DNA of 9,151 nt, from assembly GCA_023267795.1 (NCBI GenBank), contig JAHFMP010000031.1, positions 1 to 9,151 on the forward strand. The letters are read 5' to 3'. Shown here piece by piece: positions 1 through 5,414 of the stretch; positions within the stretch are counted from its first letter, which is position 1, and every line of letters starts with the position of its first letter. Position numbers and translations under genes: made by a program. The notes under the pieces are model-generated. The model saw only the letters and a program-made list of their open reading frames with translations. It ran no database searches and was not told where the DNA came from. This DNA is from Candidatus Woesearchaeota archaeon (GTDB lineage: Archaea > Nanobdellota > Nanobdellia > Woesearchaeales > DSVV01).

Positions 1-294
1 AACAATAAAATCTACTTCCTGAATTTTTGGCTCTCCTTTGTGCATGACAATGCCATAGATAATGACAAGAATATAATTGTCAAATACCTCAATCTTGATT
101 CTTGTTTCTTTCTTGACACAATCATCAACAGTGAGAGGATGTATTCTAAAAATATCTTTTATCGCAAGAAAATCTTCTTTGCTTTCATGAATATCTATCC
201 AGAGCACTTCTTCTTTTTTTGGAAGTTTTGAGGGATTTTTTGTAATATCTTTCAGTTCGTTTTTCTTTTTGTTCAGGAGATAGAGCTTTGCCAT
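1..294 (-). CDS. corA: CorA-family Mg2+ (divalent cation) transporter, N-terminal part, runs off window edge
   Basis: These are the first 98 codons of a minus-strand gene that leaves the window at base 1 with no stop. The start is ATG at 294-292. The translation carries the CorA cytoplasmic-domain pattern: WIDI at residues 32-35, then FRIHPLTVDDC at 49-59 (family form: LHPLxxEDi), then TRIKIEVFDNYILVIIYGI at 64-82 (family form: RPKvevyddylfivl), then EVDFIV at the edge, where the family has the 'sifl' strand. CorA proteins are pentameric inner-membrane channels for Mg2+ or Co2+. The two C-terminal membrane helices and the GMN selectivity motif would lie outside the window, so the ion cannot be judged. 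A TATA box 26 bases before the ATG suggests a leaderless transcript. A lysine-rich ORF ends 25 bases upstream on the same strand. Confidence 0.85.
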   Translation of the reverse strand, partial: MAKLYLLNKKKNELKDITKNPSKLPKKEEVLWIDIHESKEDFLAIKDIFRIHPLTVDDCVKKETRIKIEVFDNYILVIIYGIVMHKGEPKIQEVDFIV

Positions 295-316
295 GGTATG
301 TTCTTGCAGAAACGTG

Positions 317-324
317 TATTTATA
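317..324 (-). promoter_or_regulatory. TATA box for corA
   Basis: On the minus strand this reads TATAAATA, centred about 26 bases upstream of the corA ATG, the spacing expected for a leaderless archaeal transcript. It overlaps the stop codon (322-320) of the upstream lysine-rich ORF, so corA could be transcribed independently of it. Confidence 0.4.
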
Positions 325-487
325 GGTTTGTTTTTTTCATCTTCTTTCGCATCTTCGAAAGCTTGATCAATTTCAGAACTTTAGATTGTTTACTTTTCTT
401 GCTCGCACTTCTGCCATCTTTGTGCCTCTCAATCTTCTTTAGAATTTTTTTTTTACTGCCTTTTTTTACAATCTTTCTCTTGGTCAT
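320..487 (-). CDS. Small lysine-rich basic protein, hypothetical (55 aa)
   Basis: A complete minus-strand ORF from ATG at 487-485 to TAA at 322-320, 55 residues. It is extremely basic: 21 Lys and 4 Arg against one Glu and one Asp, with runs such as KKGSKKK and KMRKKMKK and a more hydrophobic stretch KVLKLIKLSK near residues 36-45. There is no cysteine, membrane segment or recognised domain. The composition suggests nucleic-acid or ribosome binding, but that is inference. It lies 25 bases upstream of corA in the same direction and has a tandem repeat directly over its start. The A-rich strand could make such an ORF by chance, so coding status is uncertain. The plus-strand ORF over the same stretch is poly-T-driven (F/L/I-rich) and looks like its shadow. 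Confidence 0.45.
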   Translation of the reverse strand: MTKRKIVKKGSKKKILKKIERHKDGRSASKKSKQSKVLKLIKLSKMRKKMKKTNL

Positions 488-523
488 TTTGATTTATCCT
501 ATCGTTATTTTAGTTTATCCTAT
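486..523. repeat. Two tandem 17-bp direct repeats, 21-bp period
   Basis: Bases 486-502 and 507-523 match at 15 of 17 positions. The plus-strand core is ATTTT, two variable bases, then TTTATCCTAT. The 21-bp period puts both copies on the same face of the helix. They sit at and just upstream of the start of the minus-strand lysine-rich ORF, where an operator or promoter element would be. Confidence 0.5.
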
Positions 524-641
524 GAACATAAAGCTGACATACTGGACTCGGTGAAAGAGTGCCTTAAACTGTATTGAAACAATCTTAACCTATTCAATTT
601 GTTTTAAAGGTTATCTTTTTCGCTTCTAGAGTTTGCTTGAA

Positions 642-773
642 TAAGTGTAGGTTTCGTATGGTGAGTTATAGTCCAGTCACCATATTAATAGTGTACACTT
701 GAACAGTGGGCTCTCTGATAGCATCCTTTTCAGGATAACCGAAATATCCGTGTCAGCAGATATTTTTAGACAC
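642..773. ncRNA. Candidate structured RNA, family unknown
   Basis: Several stems lie in series. An outer 7-bp stem (643-649 AAGTGTA with 694-700 TACACTT) encloses an 8-bp stem (657-664 TATGGTGA with 677-684 TCACCATA, loop 665-676). Downstream are GGATA 733-737 with TATCC 745-749, and GTGTC 750-754 with GACAC 769-773. Strand is unresolved because perfect stems read both ways; a TATA-like GTATTATATAC on the minus strand just right of the last stem would suit minus-strand transcription. No known family was recognised. It could equally be the remains of a mobile element or chance pairing in AT-rich DNA. Confidence 0.25.
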
Positions 774-883
774 TAAGAGGTATATAATACTTTTGGCTTT
801 TTCGAGTAAAAAATAGCCGTTAAGTTAAAACAGGAAAGCGATTTTTTGATGGAAACATTTTTAAACAAGTGCTAATTTTACAC

Positions 884-892
884 TATAATAAA
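884..892 (+). promoter_or_regulatory. TATA box for tuf
   Basis: TATAATAAA on the plus strand. It predicts a transcript start near 910-915, giving tuf a leader of roughly 60 bases, unlike the leaderless arrangement of most genes in this window. That leader would include the Shine-Dalgarno sequence and hairpin described separately. Confidence 0.4.
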
Positions 893-927
893 ATCCATAT
901 CATAGAGAAAAAAACAAAAAACAATTC

Positions 928-933
928 GAGGTG
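928..933 (+). promoter_or_regulatory. Strong Shine-Dalgarno sequence far upstream of tuf start
   Basis: GAGGTG followed by A matches seven bases of the complement of a standard archaeal 16S rRNA 3' end (GGAGGTGATC). It ends 41 bases before the tuf ATG at 975, too far in linear distance, but a hairpin fills almost exactly the space between them and would bring the two together. Confidence 0.45.
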
Positions 934-972
934 AAAAATTTCTTCCGAGCAAAGCGAGAAGATGAAATTTTT
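934..972 (+). promoter_or_regulatory. Hairpin between Shine-Dalgarno and start codon of tuf
   Basis: A 9-bp stem pairs 934-942 (AAAAATTTC) with 964-972 (GAAATTTTT). It continues inside, after a 3-base bulge, with 943-945/958-960 and then 946-947/955-956, and has a small loop at 948-954. When folded it leaves only two bases (973-974) between stem and ATG. The stem is AU-rich, so partial fraying would give more usual spacing. It could be a translational control element. Confidence 0.4.
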
Positions 973-974
973 TT

Positions 975-2261
975 ATGGCAGCAAAAAAAATACATTTGAA
1001 CCTTGTGTTCATCGGTCACGTTGACCATGGTAAATCCACAACAGTAGGTAGACTTTTATACGATTCAGGAAATGTTGATGAACAAACAATGAAGAAACTG
1101 AAGGAAAAAGCGCAAGAACTTGGAAAAGGTGGCTTTGAATTTGCTTTTGTTATGGACAATCTTAAAGAAGAGCGAGAGCGAGGAGTTACCATAGACCTTT
1201 CCCACAAAAAATTCCAAACAGAAAAGTTTGACTTTACTATCATAGATGCACCTGGCCATAAGGATTTTATCAAAAACATGATTACAGGTGCAGCACAAGC
1301 TGACGCAGCTGTTCTTATTGTCGCAGCGTCTGACTCTGTTATGGCACAAACAAAAGAACATGTGTTTCTCTCCAGAACACTCGGCGTCGGCCAAATGATT
1401 ATTGGCATCAACAAAATGGATGCAGTTGGACATGACAAAGCAAAATTCGAGAAAGTCAAAGAAGATGTTTCCAATCTTTTGAAATCTGTTGGCTTTAAAG
1501 TAGATAAAATAACTTTTGTTCCATTGGCTTCTTTGCATGGTGAAAACGTTGTCAAAAAATCTGACAAAATGCCATGGTACACAGGCCCAACACTTTTGGA
1601 AGCAATCAATAATTTAAATGCTCCTGACAGGCCAACAAACCTGCCACTTCGTATGCCAATTCAGGATGTTTACAACATCACTGGAATTGGTGTTGTTCCA
1701 GTTGGAAGAATTGAATGTGGAATTATGAAAGTTAATCAAAAAGTTGTTGCAGTTCCAGGAAGAGAAGGAAAAGCAGTTCATGGTGAAGTGAAAACAATCG
1801 AGATGCATCATGAACAAATGCAACAGGCAGAGCCAGGAGACAATATTGGAATCAGTGTTCGAGGCTTTAACAAAAAAGATATTGCGAGAGGAGATGTTAT
1901 TGGTCCTGTGGAAAATTATCCAACAGTTGCAAGTGAATTCACAGCACAGATTGTTGTTTTAAACCATCCAACTGTCATTACAGTAGGATACACGCCAGTA
2001 TTTCATATCCACACTGCACAAGTTGCTTGTCAGGTTGTTGCAATACAAAAAAAGCTCAATCCAGCAACTGGTGAAGTTTTGCAGGAAAATCCAGACTTTA
2101 TCAAAAACGGAGATGCAGCAATTGTCACAATCAAGCCGATCCAGCCATTGTGCATTGAGAAGCAAAAAGAAATTCCACAACTTGCACGCTTTGCTATCAG
2201 AGACAGCGGAGCAACAGTTGCAGCAGGAATGTGCATTGATTTAGTTAAAAAACAAATGTAA
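975..2261 (+). CDS. tuf: Translation elongation factor EF-1 alpha (aEF1A)
   Basis: A 428-residue GTPase that carries aminoacyl-tRNA to the ribosomal A site. G1 is GHVDHGKST at 14-22, the switch I threonine is T72 in GVTID, G3 is DAPGH at 91-95 and G4 is NKMD at 146-149. G5 reads PLASL at 183-187, where the family usually has S-A-L/W/F, so the first two residues appear swapped. The archaeal/eukaryotic insert after G1 (residues about 31-66, ending in the [12 protein letters not shown] block) separates it from bacterial EF-Tu. Domains 2 and 3 follow (about 225-428), with [10 protein letters not shown] near the C-terminus. Length is normal. The ATG at 975 is the only start giving the standard [19 protein letters not shown] beginning. 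rpsJ follows on the same strand, the common archaeal order. Confidence 0.97.
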   Translation: MAAKKIHLNLVFIGHVDHGKSTTVGRLLYDSGNVDEQTMKKLKEKAQELGKGGFEFAFVMDNLKEERERGVTIDLSHKKFQTEKFDFTIIDAPGHKDFIKNMITGAAQADAAVLIVAASDSVMAQTKEHVFLSRTLGVGQMIIGINKMDAVGHDKAKFEKVKEDVSNLLKSVGFKVDKITFVPLASLHGENVVKKSDKMPWYTGPTLLEAINNLNAPDRPTNLPLRMPIQDVYNITGIGVVPVGRIECGIMKVNQKVVAVPGREGKAVHGEVKTIEMHHEQMQQAEPGDNIGISVRGFNKKDIARGDVIGPVENYPTVASEFTAQIVVLNHPTVITVGYTPVFHIHTAQVACQVVAIQKKLNPATGEVLQENPDFIKNGDAAIVTIKPIQPLCIEKQKEIPQLARFAIRDSGATVAAGMCIDLVKKQM

Positions 2262-2296
2262 TTAAAAACACTATGGCTTCGCAATGAAGTTTTTAA
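2262..2296 (+). promoter_or_regulatory. Hairpin between tuf and rpsJ
   Basis: Starting directly after the tuf stop codon, 2262-2269 (TTAAAAAC) pairs perfectly with 2289-2296 (GTTTTTAA), with a possible small inner stem TTC/GAA at 2278-2280/2286-2288. No U-tract follows, so it is not a textbook terminator. It may be a processing or RNA-stability element that uncouples tuf and rpsJ levels. Confidence 0.35.
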
Positions 2297-2368
2297 CAAC
2301 GAGAAGAGGATAATAAAACATAGAACATCCATAATGAACATAAAGATTTATTATGGCTTGAACACACC

Positions 2369-2677
2369 ATGCAAAAAGCAAGAATCAAATTGGCATCTAC
2401 AGACATTGACAAGATCAATGAAATCTGTGCAAACATCAAGGAAATTGCAGACAAAACAGGAGTGAAGCTTCGTGGACCAATTCCTTTGCCAACAAAAACA
2501 TTGAAAGTCACTACAAGAAAAAGTCCAGATGGTGAAGGAAAAGCATCATGGGAACGATACGAGATGCGGATACACAAGCGTTTGATTGATATAGGTGTTG
2601 ATGAGCGGGCTTTGCGTTTGGTTATGCGTGTTCCAATTCCTGAAGGGTTGAATATTGAAATTGAGATGGTTGAATAA
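2369..2677 (+). CDS. rpsJ: Ribosomal protein uS10 (S10), small subunit
   Basis: A 102-residue small-subunit ribosomal protein. The start [12 protein letters not shown], the block [23 protein letters not shown] (35-57), [15 protein letters not shown] (61-75) and the ending [13 protein letters not shown] are the archaeal S10 pattern along the whole length, and the size is normal. uS10 helps assemble the 30S head. The ATG at 2369 gives the family's N-terminus exactly. No clear Shine-Dalgarno precedes it. A TTTATTA element at 2348-2354 is possible as a TATA box, though close; otherwise the gene is read from the tuf promoter. Its stop is 8 bases from the convergent vapC stop. Confidence 0.97.
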   Translation: MQKARIKLASTDIDKINEICANIKEIADKTGVKLRGPIPLPTKTLKVTTRKSPDGEGKASWERYEMRIHKRLIDIGVDERALRLVMRVPIPEGLNIEIEMVE

Positions 2678-2679
2678 AA

Positions 2680-2698
2680 GATTGTTTAAAGAACAATC
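2680..2698 (-). terminator. Hairpin at the rpsJ/vapC convergent junction
   Basis: A perfect 7-bp stem (2680-2686 GATTGTT with 2692-2698 AACAATC) with a 5-base loop. Read on the minus strand it is followed by TTTTATT, which looks like a terminator for vapC. The vapC stop codon (2688-2686) lies at the loop/stem edge, so the stem includes the last vapC codons. Read on the plus strand it follows rpsJ directly but lacks a T-run. Confidence 0.45.
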
Positions 2699-3066
2699 GC
2701 TTCTGAAATTCCACCAAAATCATTGTCAAAAGTAAGAATTTTTGCTTCAAGCTTTTTTGTAACCGCAAGAGTTATTGCATCAGAAAGTGAAATTTTCGGT
2801 TTTTGTTTTCGTAATTCTGTATAAAGTATTCCGCCATGGCATCCTATCTCAAAATCGATAGAAACAATTGTTGATTGTGCATTTAGTACTGTCTTTACTA
2901 ATTCTATTGAAATTCCACTACGAATCGCTCTCGCAATAATCTCTGCAACGCAGTTTGTTGGAGTAAATAATTGTCTTTCCTTAAAATATTTTCTTACTTT
3001 CTCTCCTTCAGGACTGCCATCCAAATATTCAATCCAAGCAGATGAATCAACAACGAGCTTATCCAT
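2686..3066 (-). CDS. vapC: VapC-type PIN-domain ribonuclease toxin
   Basis: A 126-residue PIN-domain protein, probably the endoribonuclease toxin of a type II toxin-antitoxin pair. The acidic metal-binding residues are in place: D7 in LVVDSSAWIEY, E42 in VAEIIARA, D96 in LSDAITLA, and D114 (or D116) in LTFDNDF. Length is normal. I chose the ATG at 3066-3064. A TTG at 3075 would add three residues, but the ATG gives the short N-terminus typical of the family (a few residues before the first Asp). The start overlaps the end of the antitoxin gene by 8 bases (ATGGATAA), implying translational coupling. VapC toxins usually cut tRNA or rRNA; the target cannot be read from the sequence. Confidence 0.9.
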   Translation of the reverse strand: MDKLVVDSSAWIEYLDGSPEGEKVRKYFKERQLFTPTNCVAEIIARAIRSGISIELVKTVLNAQSTIVSIDFEIGCHGGILYTELRKQKPKISLSDAITLAVTKKLEAKILTFDNDFGGISEAIVL

Positions 3067-3283
3067 TTCTCTCAAACTTCTTCCATTTTATATCAAGCTT
3101 CTCGTCTTTTCGTAATAATCCACCTATTCCCTTACAAGCACCAAACCAGTCCTTCTTCATTTTCTTAATCTCCAGTTGCACCATTTCTCCAGAATGAATG
3201 TTTTCCAACTCAGCAACCTCTTTAGGAATAGTCACCATCAACGAGCCACCTACTCTTCTTGCATATTGTATTGTTTCAGTCAT
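3059..3283 (-). CDS. vapB: VapB-type antitoxin, SpoVT/AbrB domain
   Basis: A 74-residue protein. Residues about 8-39 (ARRVGGSLMVTIPKEVAE onward to MVQLEI) match the swapped-hairpin AbrB/SpoVT DNA-binding fold, with the usual G-S-x-x-V-T-I-P-K core. The C-terminal tail (40-74, KKMKKDWFGACKGIGG and following, basic with W46 and F47) is where such antitoxins bind the PIN toxin. It precedes and overlaps vapC, the standard antitoxin-first order. An inverted repeat over its promoter is a likely autoregulatory operator. Start is ATG at 3283-3281. Confidence 0.88.
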   Translation of the reverse strand: MTETIQYARRVGGSLMVTIPKEVAELENIHSGEMVQLEIKKMKKDWFGACKGIGGLLRKDEKLDIKWKKFERNG

Positions 3284-3312
3284 ATAACTTCACATTAATA
3301 ATATTATATCTA

Positions 3313-3342
3313 TTGTTATATTTAAAGTTTTCGCTATAACAA
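3313..3342. promoter_or_regulatory. Inverted repeat, likely VapBC operator
   Basis: TTGTTATA (3313-3320) and TATAACAA (3335-3342) are perfect 8-bp inverted arms separated by 14 bases, centres 22 bp apart (two helical turns). The left arm overlaps the minus-strand TATA box of vapB (TTTAAATATA, 3326-3317), and the right arm abuts the plus-strand TATA box of the next gene. It fits a dimeric AbrB-type repressor site controlling vapBC and perhaps also the divergent gene. Confidence 0.5.
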
Positions 3343-3344
3343 AA

Positions 3345-3354
3345 ATATATATAT
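3345..3354 (+). promoter_or_regulatory. TATA box for the endonuclease IV-like gene
   Basis: ATATATATAT, centred about 25 bases before the ATG at 3375. It predicts a leaderless or nearly leaderless transcript and lies directly beside the right arm of the VapBC inverted repeat. Confidence 0.45.
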
Positions 3355-3374
3355 CCCAACACTTTATTTCTTTC

Positions 3375-4226
3375 ATGACATTCAAATCACTTCTCTTCGG
3401 CACAAGCGGAATTCCTCTGAGCACCCCGGAAAAAGGCCGCTCGACACAAACAGGCATTCAACATGTCAGAAAACTCGGTTTAGATGCAATGGAATTGGAA
3501 TTTGTGCAATCTGTCAACATTAAACAGGAAAAAGCTCCTTCTGTTAAAAAAACTGCAGAAGAAAGCAATGTTGCACTGACTTGTCATGGTCAATATTTTA
3601 TCAATCTTGCTGCATTTGAACAAGACAAAATTAAAGCAAGCATACAGCGAATTCTCAATGCAGCAACTGTTGCAGATGCCTGTGGCGCCTATAGCATGAC
3701 GTTTCACCCTGCATTTTATCAAAAGCAGGATCCACAAAAAGTTTATGATACTGTAAAAAAACACATGAAAGAAGTGATAGAGAAAGTGAAAGATGCTGGA
3801 CTCAAAATATGGATCAGACCAGAAACAACAGGAAAGCCGACACAGTTTGGTGATCTCAAAGAGTTGTGCCAATTGAGCGCAGAGTTTGATCAAGTACTTC
3901 CTTGCATCGATTTTGCGCATTTGCATGCTCGGACAGCTGGTAAATTAAACACAAAAGAAGAGTTTGATGAGATGCTTTCTTTTTATGAAAAAACATTAGG
4001 AAAAACAGCATTGAAAAATATGCACATTCATTTGGCAGGAATTAATTATACAGAGAAAGGAGAACGAAATCATCTTCCTTTGAAAGAATCTGACATGAAT
4101 TACAAAGATCTTTTGAAGACACTTCAAGAATTTGGCTGTGCAGGTGTTTTGATTTGTGAAAGTCCAAACATTGAGCAAGATGCATTGTTGATGAAGAAAT
4201 ATTATTTTGATATCGAAAAACATTAA
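3375..4226 (+). CDS. Endonuclease IV-like TIM-barrel protein (AP endonuclease family 2)
   Basis: A 283-residue protein of the xylose-isomerase-like TIM-barrel superfamily, closest in pattern to endonuclease IV, which cuts 5' of abasic sites in base-excision repair using a three-zinc cluster. Ligand candidates in order are H71 (LTCHGQY), H111 (TFHPAF), E150 (IRPETTGK), D179 and H182 (CIDFAHLHA), H219 (MHIHLAG), H233 (GERNHLPL) and E262 (ICESPN). The aspartate that in E. coli Nfo precedes the penultimate histidine as D-x-H is replaced: this position reads R-N-H with E230 just before. The metal site may therefore differ, and the substrate is less certain than the fold. The N-terminus (LFGTSGIPLST) fits the first strand. 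A DUF2203 gene follows 24 bases downstream, probably co-transcribed. Confidence 0.82.
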   Translation: MTFKSLLFGTSGIPLSTPEKGRSTQTGIQHVRKLGLDAMELEFVQSVNIKQEKAPSVKKTAEESNVALTCHGQYFINLAAFEQDKIKASIQRILNAATVADACGAYSMTFHPAFYQKQDPQKVYDTVKKHMKEVIEKVKDAGLKIWIRPETTGKPTQFGDLKELCQLSAEFDQVLPCIDFAHLHARTAGKLNTKEEFDEMLSFYEKTLGKTALKNMHIHLAGINYTEKGERNHLPLKESDMNYKDLLKTLQEFGCAGVLICESPNIEQDALLMKKYYFDIEKH

Positions 4227-4250
4227 TAGTTGTTTAGCAATAGTACAGTG

Positions 4251-4700
4251 ATGCGAATGGAAACAGAATCTTTGGAGTTAGAAAGCAGTTTAAAATTACC
4301 GCAAAAACAGTATTTTACTTTGTCAGAAGCAGAATCTCTTTTGCCGCAGATAGAAGAGCATTTTCTGCAGATTCTCAAACTTCGTGATGCATTGCAGATT
4401 CTCCAGACTATTGAGATTCAATTTTCGGATCCTTTTTTACTGCATGCAAAAGATATTCGCTATACAAAAGAAGTTCATCGGCTTTATTTGCAGCTTTATA
4501 ATCATCTTGATGCACTTATTTCTCTGGGCTGCTTTGTGAAAGATATTGAACACGGATTGATTGATTTTTATGCAAAAAAACAAGGCAAAGATATTTTTCT
4601 TTGTTGGAAATTAGGAGAGCCTCACATAGAACATTGGCATTCTTTAGATAATGGTTTTGAAAAAAGAAAAAGGATTGAAGATATAAAGAATTTTGAATAA
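4251..4700 (+). CDS. DUF2203 family protein
   Basis: A 149-residue protein from the ATG at 4251. An upstream TTG at 4230 is also in frame but less likely, and ATG at 4257 is a close alternative. It has the DUF2203 signature at both ends: YFTLSEAESLLPQI at 21-34 and, near the C-terminus, DFYAKKQGKDIFLCWKLGEP at 105-124 followed by HWHSLDNGFEKRK at 128-140. The function of the family is unknown. The conserved C-W-K-L-G-E and H-W-H cluster looks like a ligand- or metal-binding surface, which is inference. The middle (35-100) is mostly helical with alternating hydrophobics. It follows the endonuclease IV-like gene closely on the same strand, so a linked role is possible. It ends 39 bases before the next gene, which has its own promoter. 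Confidence 0.82.
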   Translation: MRMETESLELESSLKLPQKQYFTLSEAESLLPQIEEHFLQILKLRDALQILQTIEIQFSDPFLLHAKDIRYTKEVHRLYLQLYNHLDALISLGCFVKDIEHGLIDFYAKKQGKDIFLCWKLGEPHIEHWHSLDNGFEKRKRIEDIKNFE

Positions 4701-4709
4701 AATGAAATC

Positions 4710-4717
4710 TTTATAAA
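4710..4717 (+). promoter_or_regulatory. TATA box for the acidic membrane protein
   Basis: TTTATAAA, centred about 26 bases before the ATG at 4740, so the transcript is probably leaderless. A T-rich run (4728-4739) between TATA box and ATG could also end transcription of the preceding gene pair. Confidence 0.5.
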
Positions 4718-4739
4718 GCCAACAATATTTCTTTTTTTT

Positions 4740-5405
4740 ATGAGAAAGCAGGCATCTTTTGCATTGATCGGTGCAGGTATTGTGGCAATTATTATTGTTC
4801 TCACTGCATTGCTTTTAACTGCTGACTATTACAGTAACAACAGTGCAACAACACAATATTCCGCAGCACAAAAAACAAGCAGCAAAATGTCTTCTTATAC
4901 ATTTAATCCATATCCTGCTCCCATAAAACAATCGCAAACATTTGTAATTGGTGGAGAAACAGAAGAAGATCCGCAAAACAATAATGATGAAAGTGACGAA
5001 GAAGAGTTGAGCAGTGCTGATCAGCAAATAATTGACGCTGCACATGAAGCTTTTTATGATATTGAAGATGACCTTGATAATCTTGATGAAGAACTGAATG
5101 ATATTGATGATGATGTTGATGATGCAGATGATGAAAGCGATCTTGACGATGCTGCAGATGACCTCGATGATATTGAGGATGATGTGGAATATATCATCAA
5201 TCGCATCAGCACATGGAATAATCAACTGTCTGACATAGATGATGCAAAAGCAGATACTCTTCGAGATGCATTTGATATGCTTGAAATGGAAGCAGATGAT
5301 ATTTTGGATGACATCAATGATATGGAAGATGACATTGAAGATGCTGAAGATGATCTTGATGATGAAGAAGATGACGATGTTGAATCTAACAGCACAAGTT
5401 ACTGA
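4740..5405 (+). CDS. Membrane-anchored, extremely acidic coiled-coil-like surface protein
   Basis: 221 residues, no family recognised. Residues 1-4 (MRKQ) and a hydrophobic stretch at about 6-28 (SFALIGAGIVAIIIVLTALLL) form a signal anchor resembling the K/R-x-Q-hydrophobic N-termini common on DPANN surface and pilin-like proteins. Next is a Ser/Thr/Tyr/Asn-rich linker (29-70). Residues 75-221 are 69/147 Asp or Glu (about 47%), with hydrophobic residues every three or four positions (DDLDNLDEELNDIDDDV and similar), as in acidic coiled coils. A less acidic break lies at about 151-166 (YIINRISTWNNQLSDI). There is no cysteine and no EF-hand DxDxDG. The acidic part is probably outside the cell and could bind cations or a basic partner; this is inference. 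It is convergent with the M23/SLT gene, 9 bases between stops. Confidence 0.75.
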   Translation: MRKQASFALIGAGIVAIIIVLTALLLTADYYSNNSATTQYSAAQKTSSKMSSYTFNPYPAPIKQSQTFVIGGETEEDPQNNNDESDEEELSSADQQIIDAAHEAFYDIEDDLDNLDEELNDIDDDVDDADDESDLDDAADDLDDIEDDVEYIINRISTWNNQLSDIDDAKADTLRDAFDMLEMEADDILDDINDMEDDIEDAEDDLDDEEDDDVESNSTSY

Positions 5406-5414
5406 TTTAAAGAT

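Larger units (their letters stand above)
488..974. other. Gene-free intergenic region between the divergent lysine-rich ORF and tuf
   Basis: About 490 bases without a convincing ORF on either strand. It contains the tandem repeat at its left edge, a cluster of hairpins at about 642-773, TATA-like sequences on both strands around 781-791 and the tuf TATA box near 884-892, and then a structured tuf leader. I looked for tRNA, 5S rRNA, RNase P RNA, SRP RNA and C/D-box hallmarks on both strands and found none that fit. At 795-818 a weak hairpin (GGC plus a T-run pairing with an A-run plus GCC) is also present. Confidence 0.6.

Noticed and set aside
288..554. Plus-strand 88-residue hydrophobic ORF
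   Set aside because: Its F/L/I-rich sequence is the antisense of the lysine-rich minus-strand ORF and the corA upstream region. It has no family-like motif.
731..760. SRP RNA domain IV-like string (TCAGG, a GAAA-containing loop, then AGCAG)
   Set aside because: The pieces occur in order, but the 3' side is offset by extra bases, so the conserved symmetric loop cannot form. No Alu-domain or 300-base SRP fold surrounds it.
560..960. tRNA, RNase P RNA or 5S rRNA in the long intergenic region
   Set aside because: No T-loop/acceptor pairing, no RNase P conserved blocks and no 5S pattern on either strand.
931..999. Short upstream ORF beginning with GTG inside the tuf Shine-Dalgarno
   Set aside because: It overlaps tuf out of frame for 22 codons with no supporting signal. 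The GTG is better explained as part of the Shine-Dalgarno.
3059..3075. TTG start for vapC at 3075
   Set aside because: An ATG nine bases downstream gives a family-typical N-terminus and the usual short overlap with vapB.
4230..4250. TTG start for the DUF2203 gene at 4230
   Set aside because: Only four bases follow the preceding stop, the extra residues match nothing, and ATG at 4251 is available.
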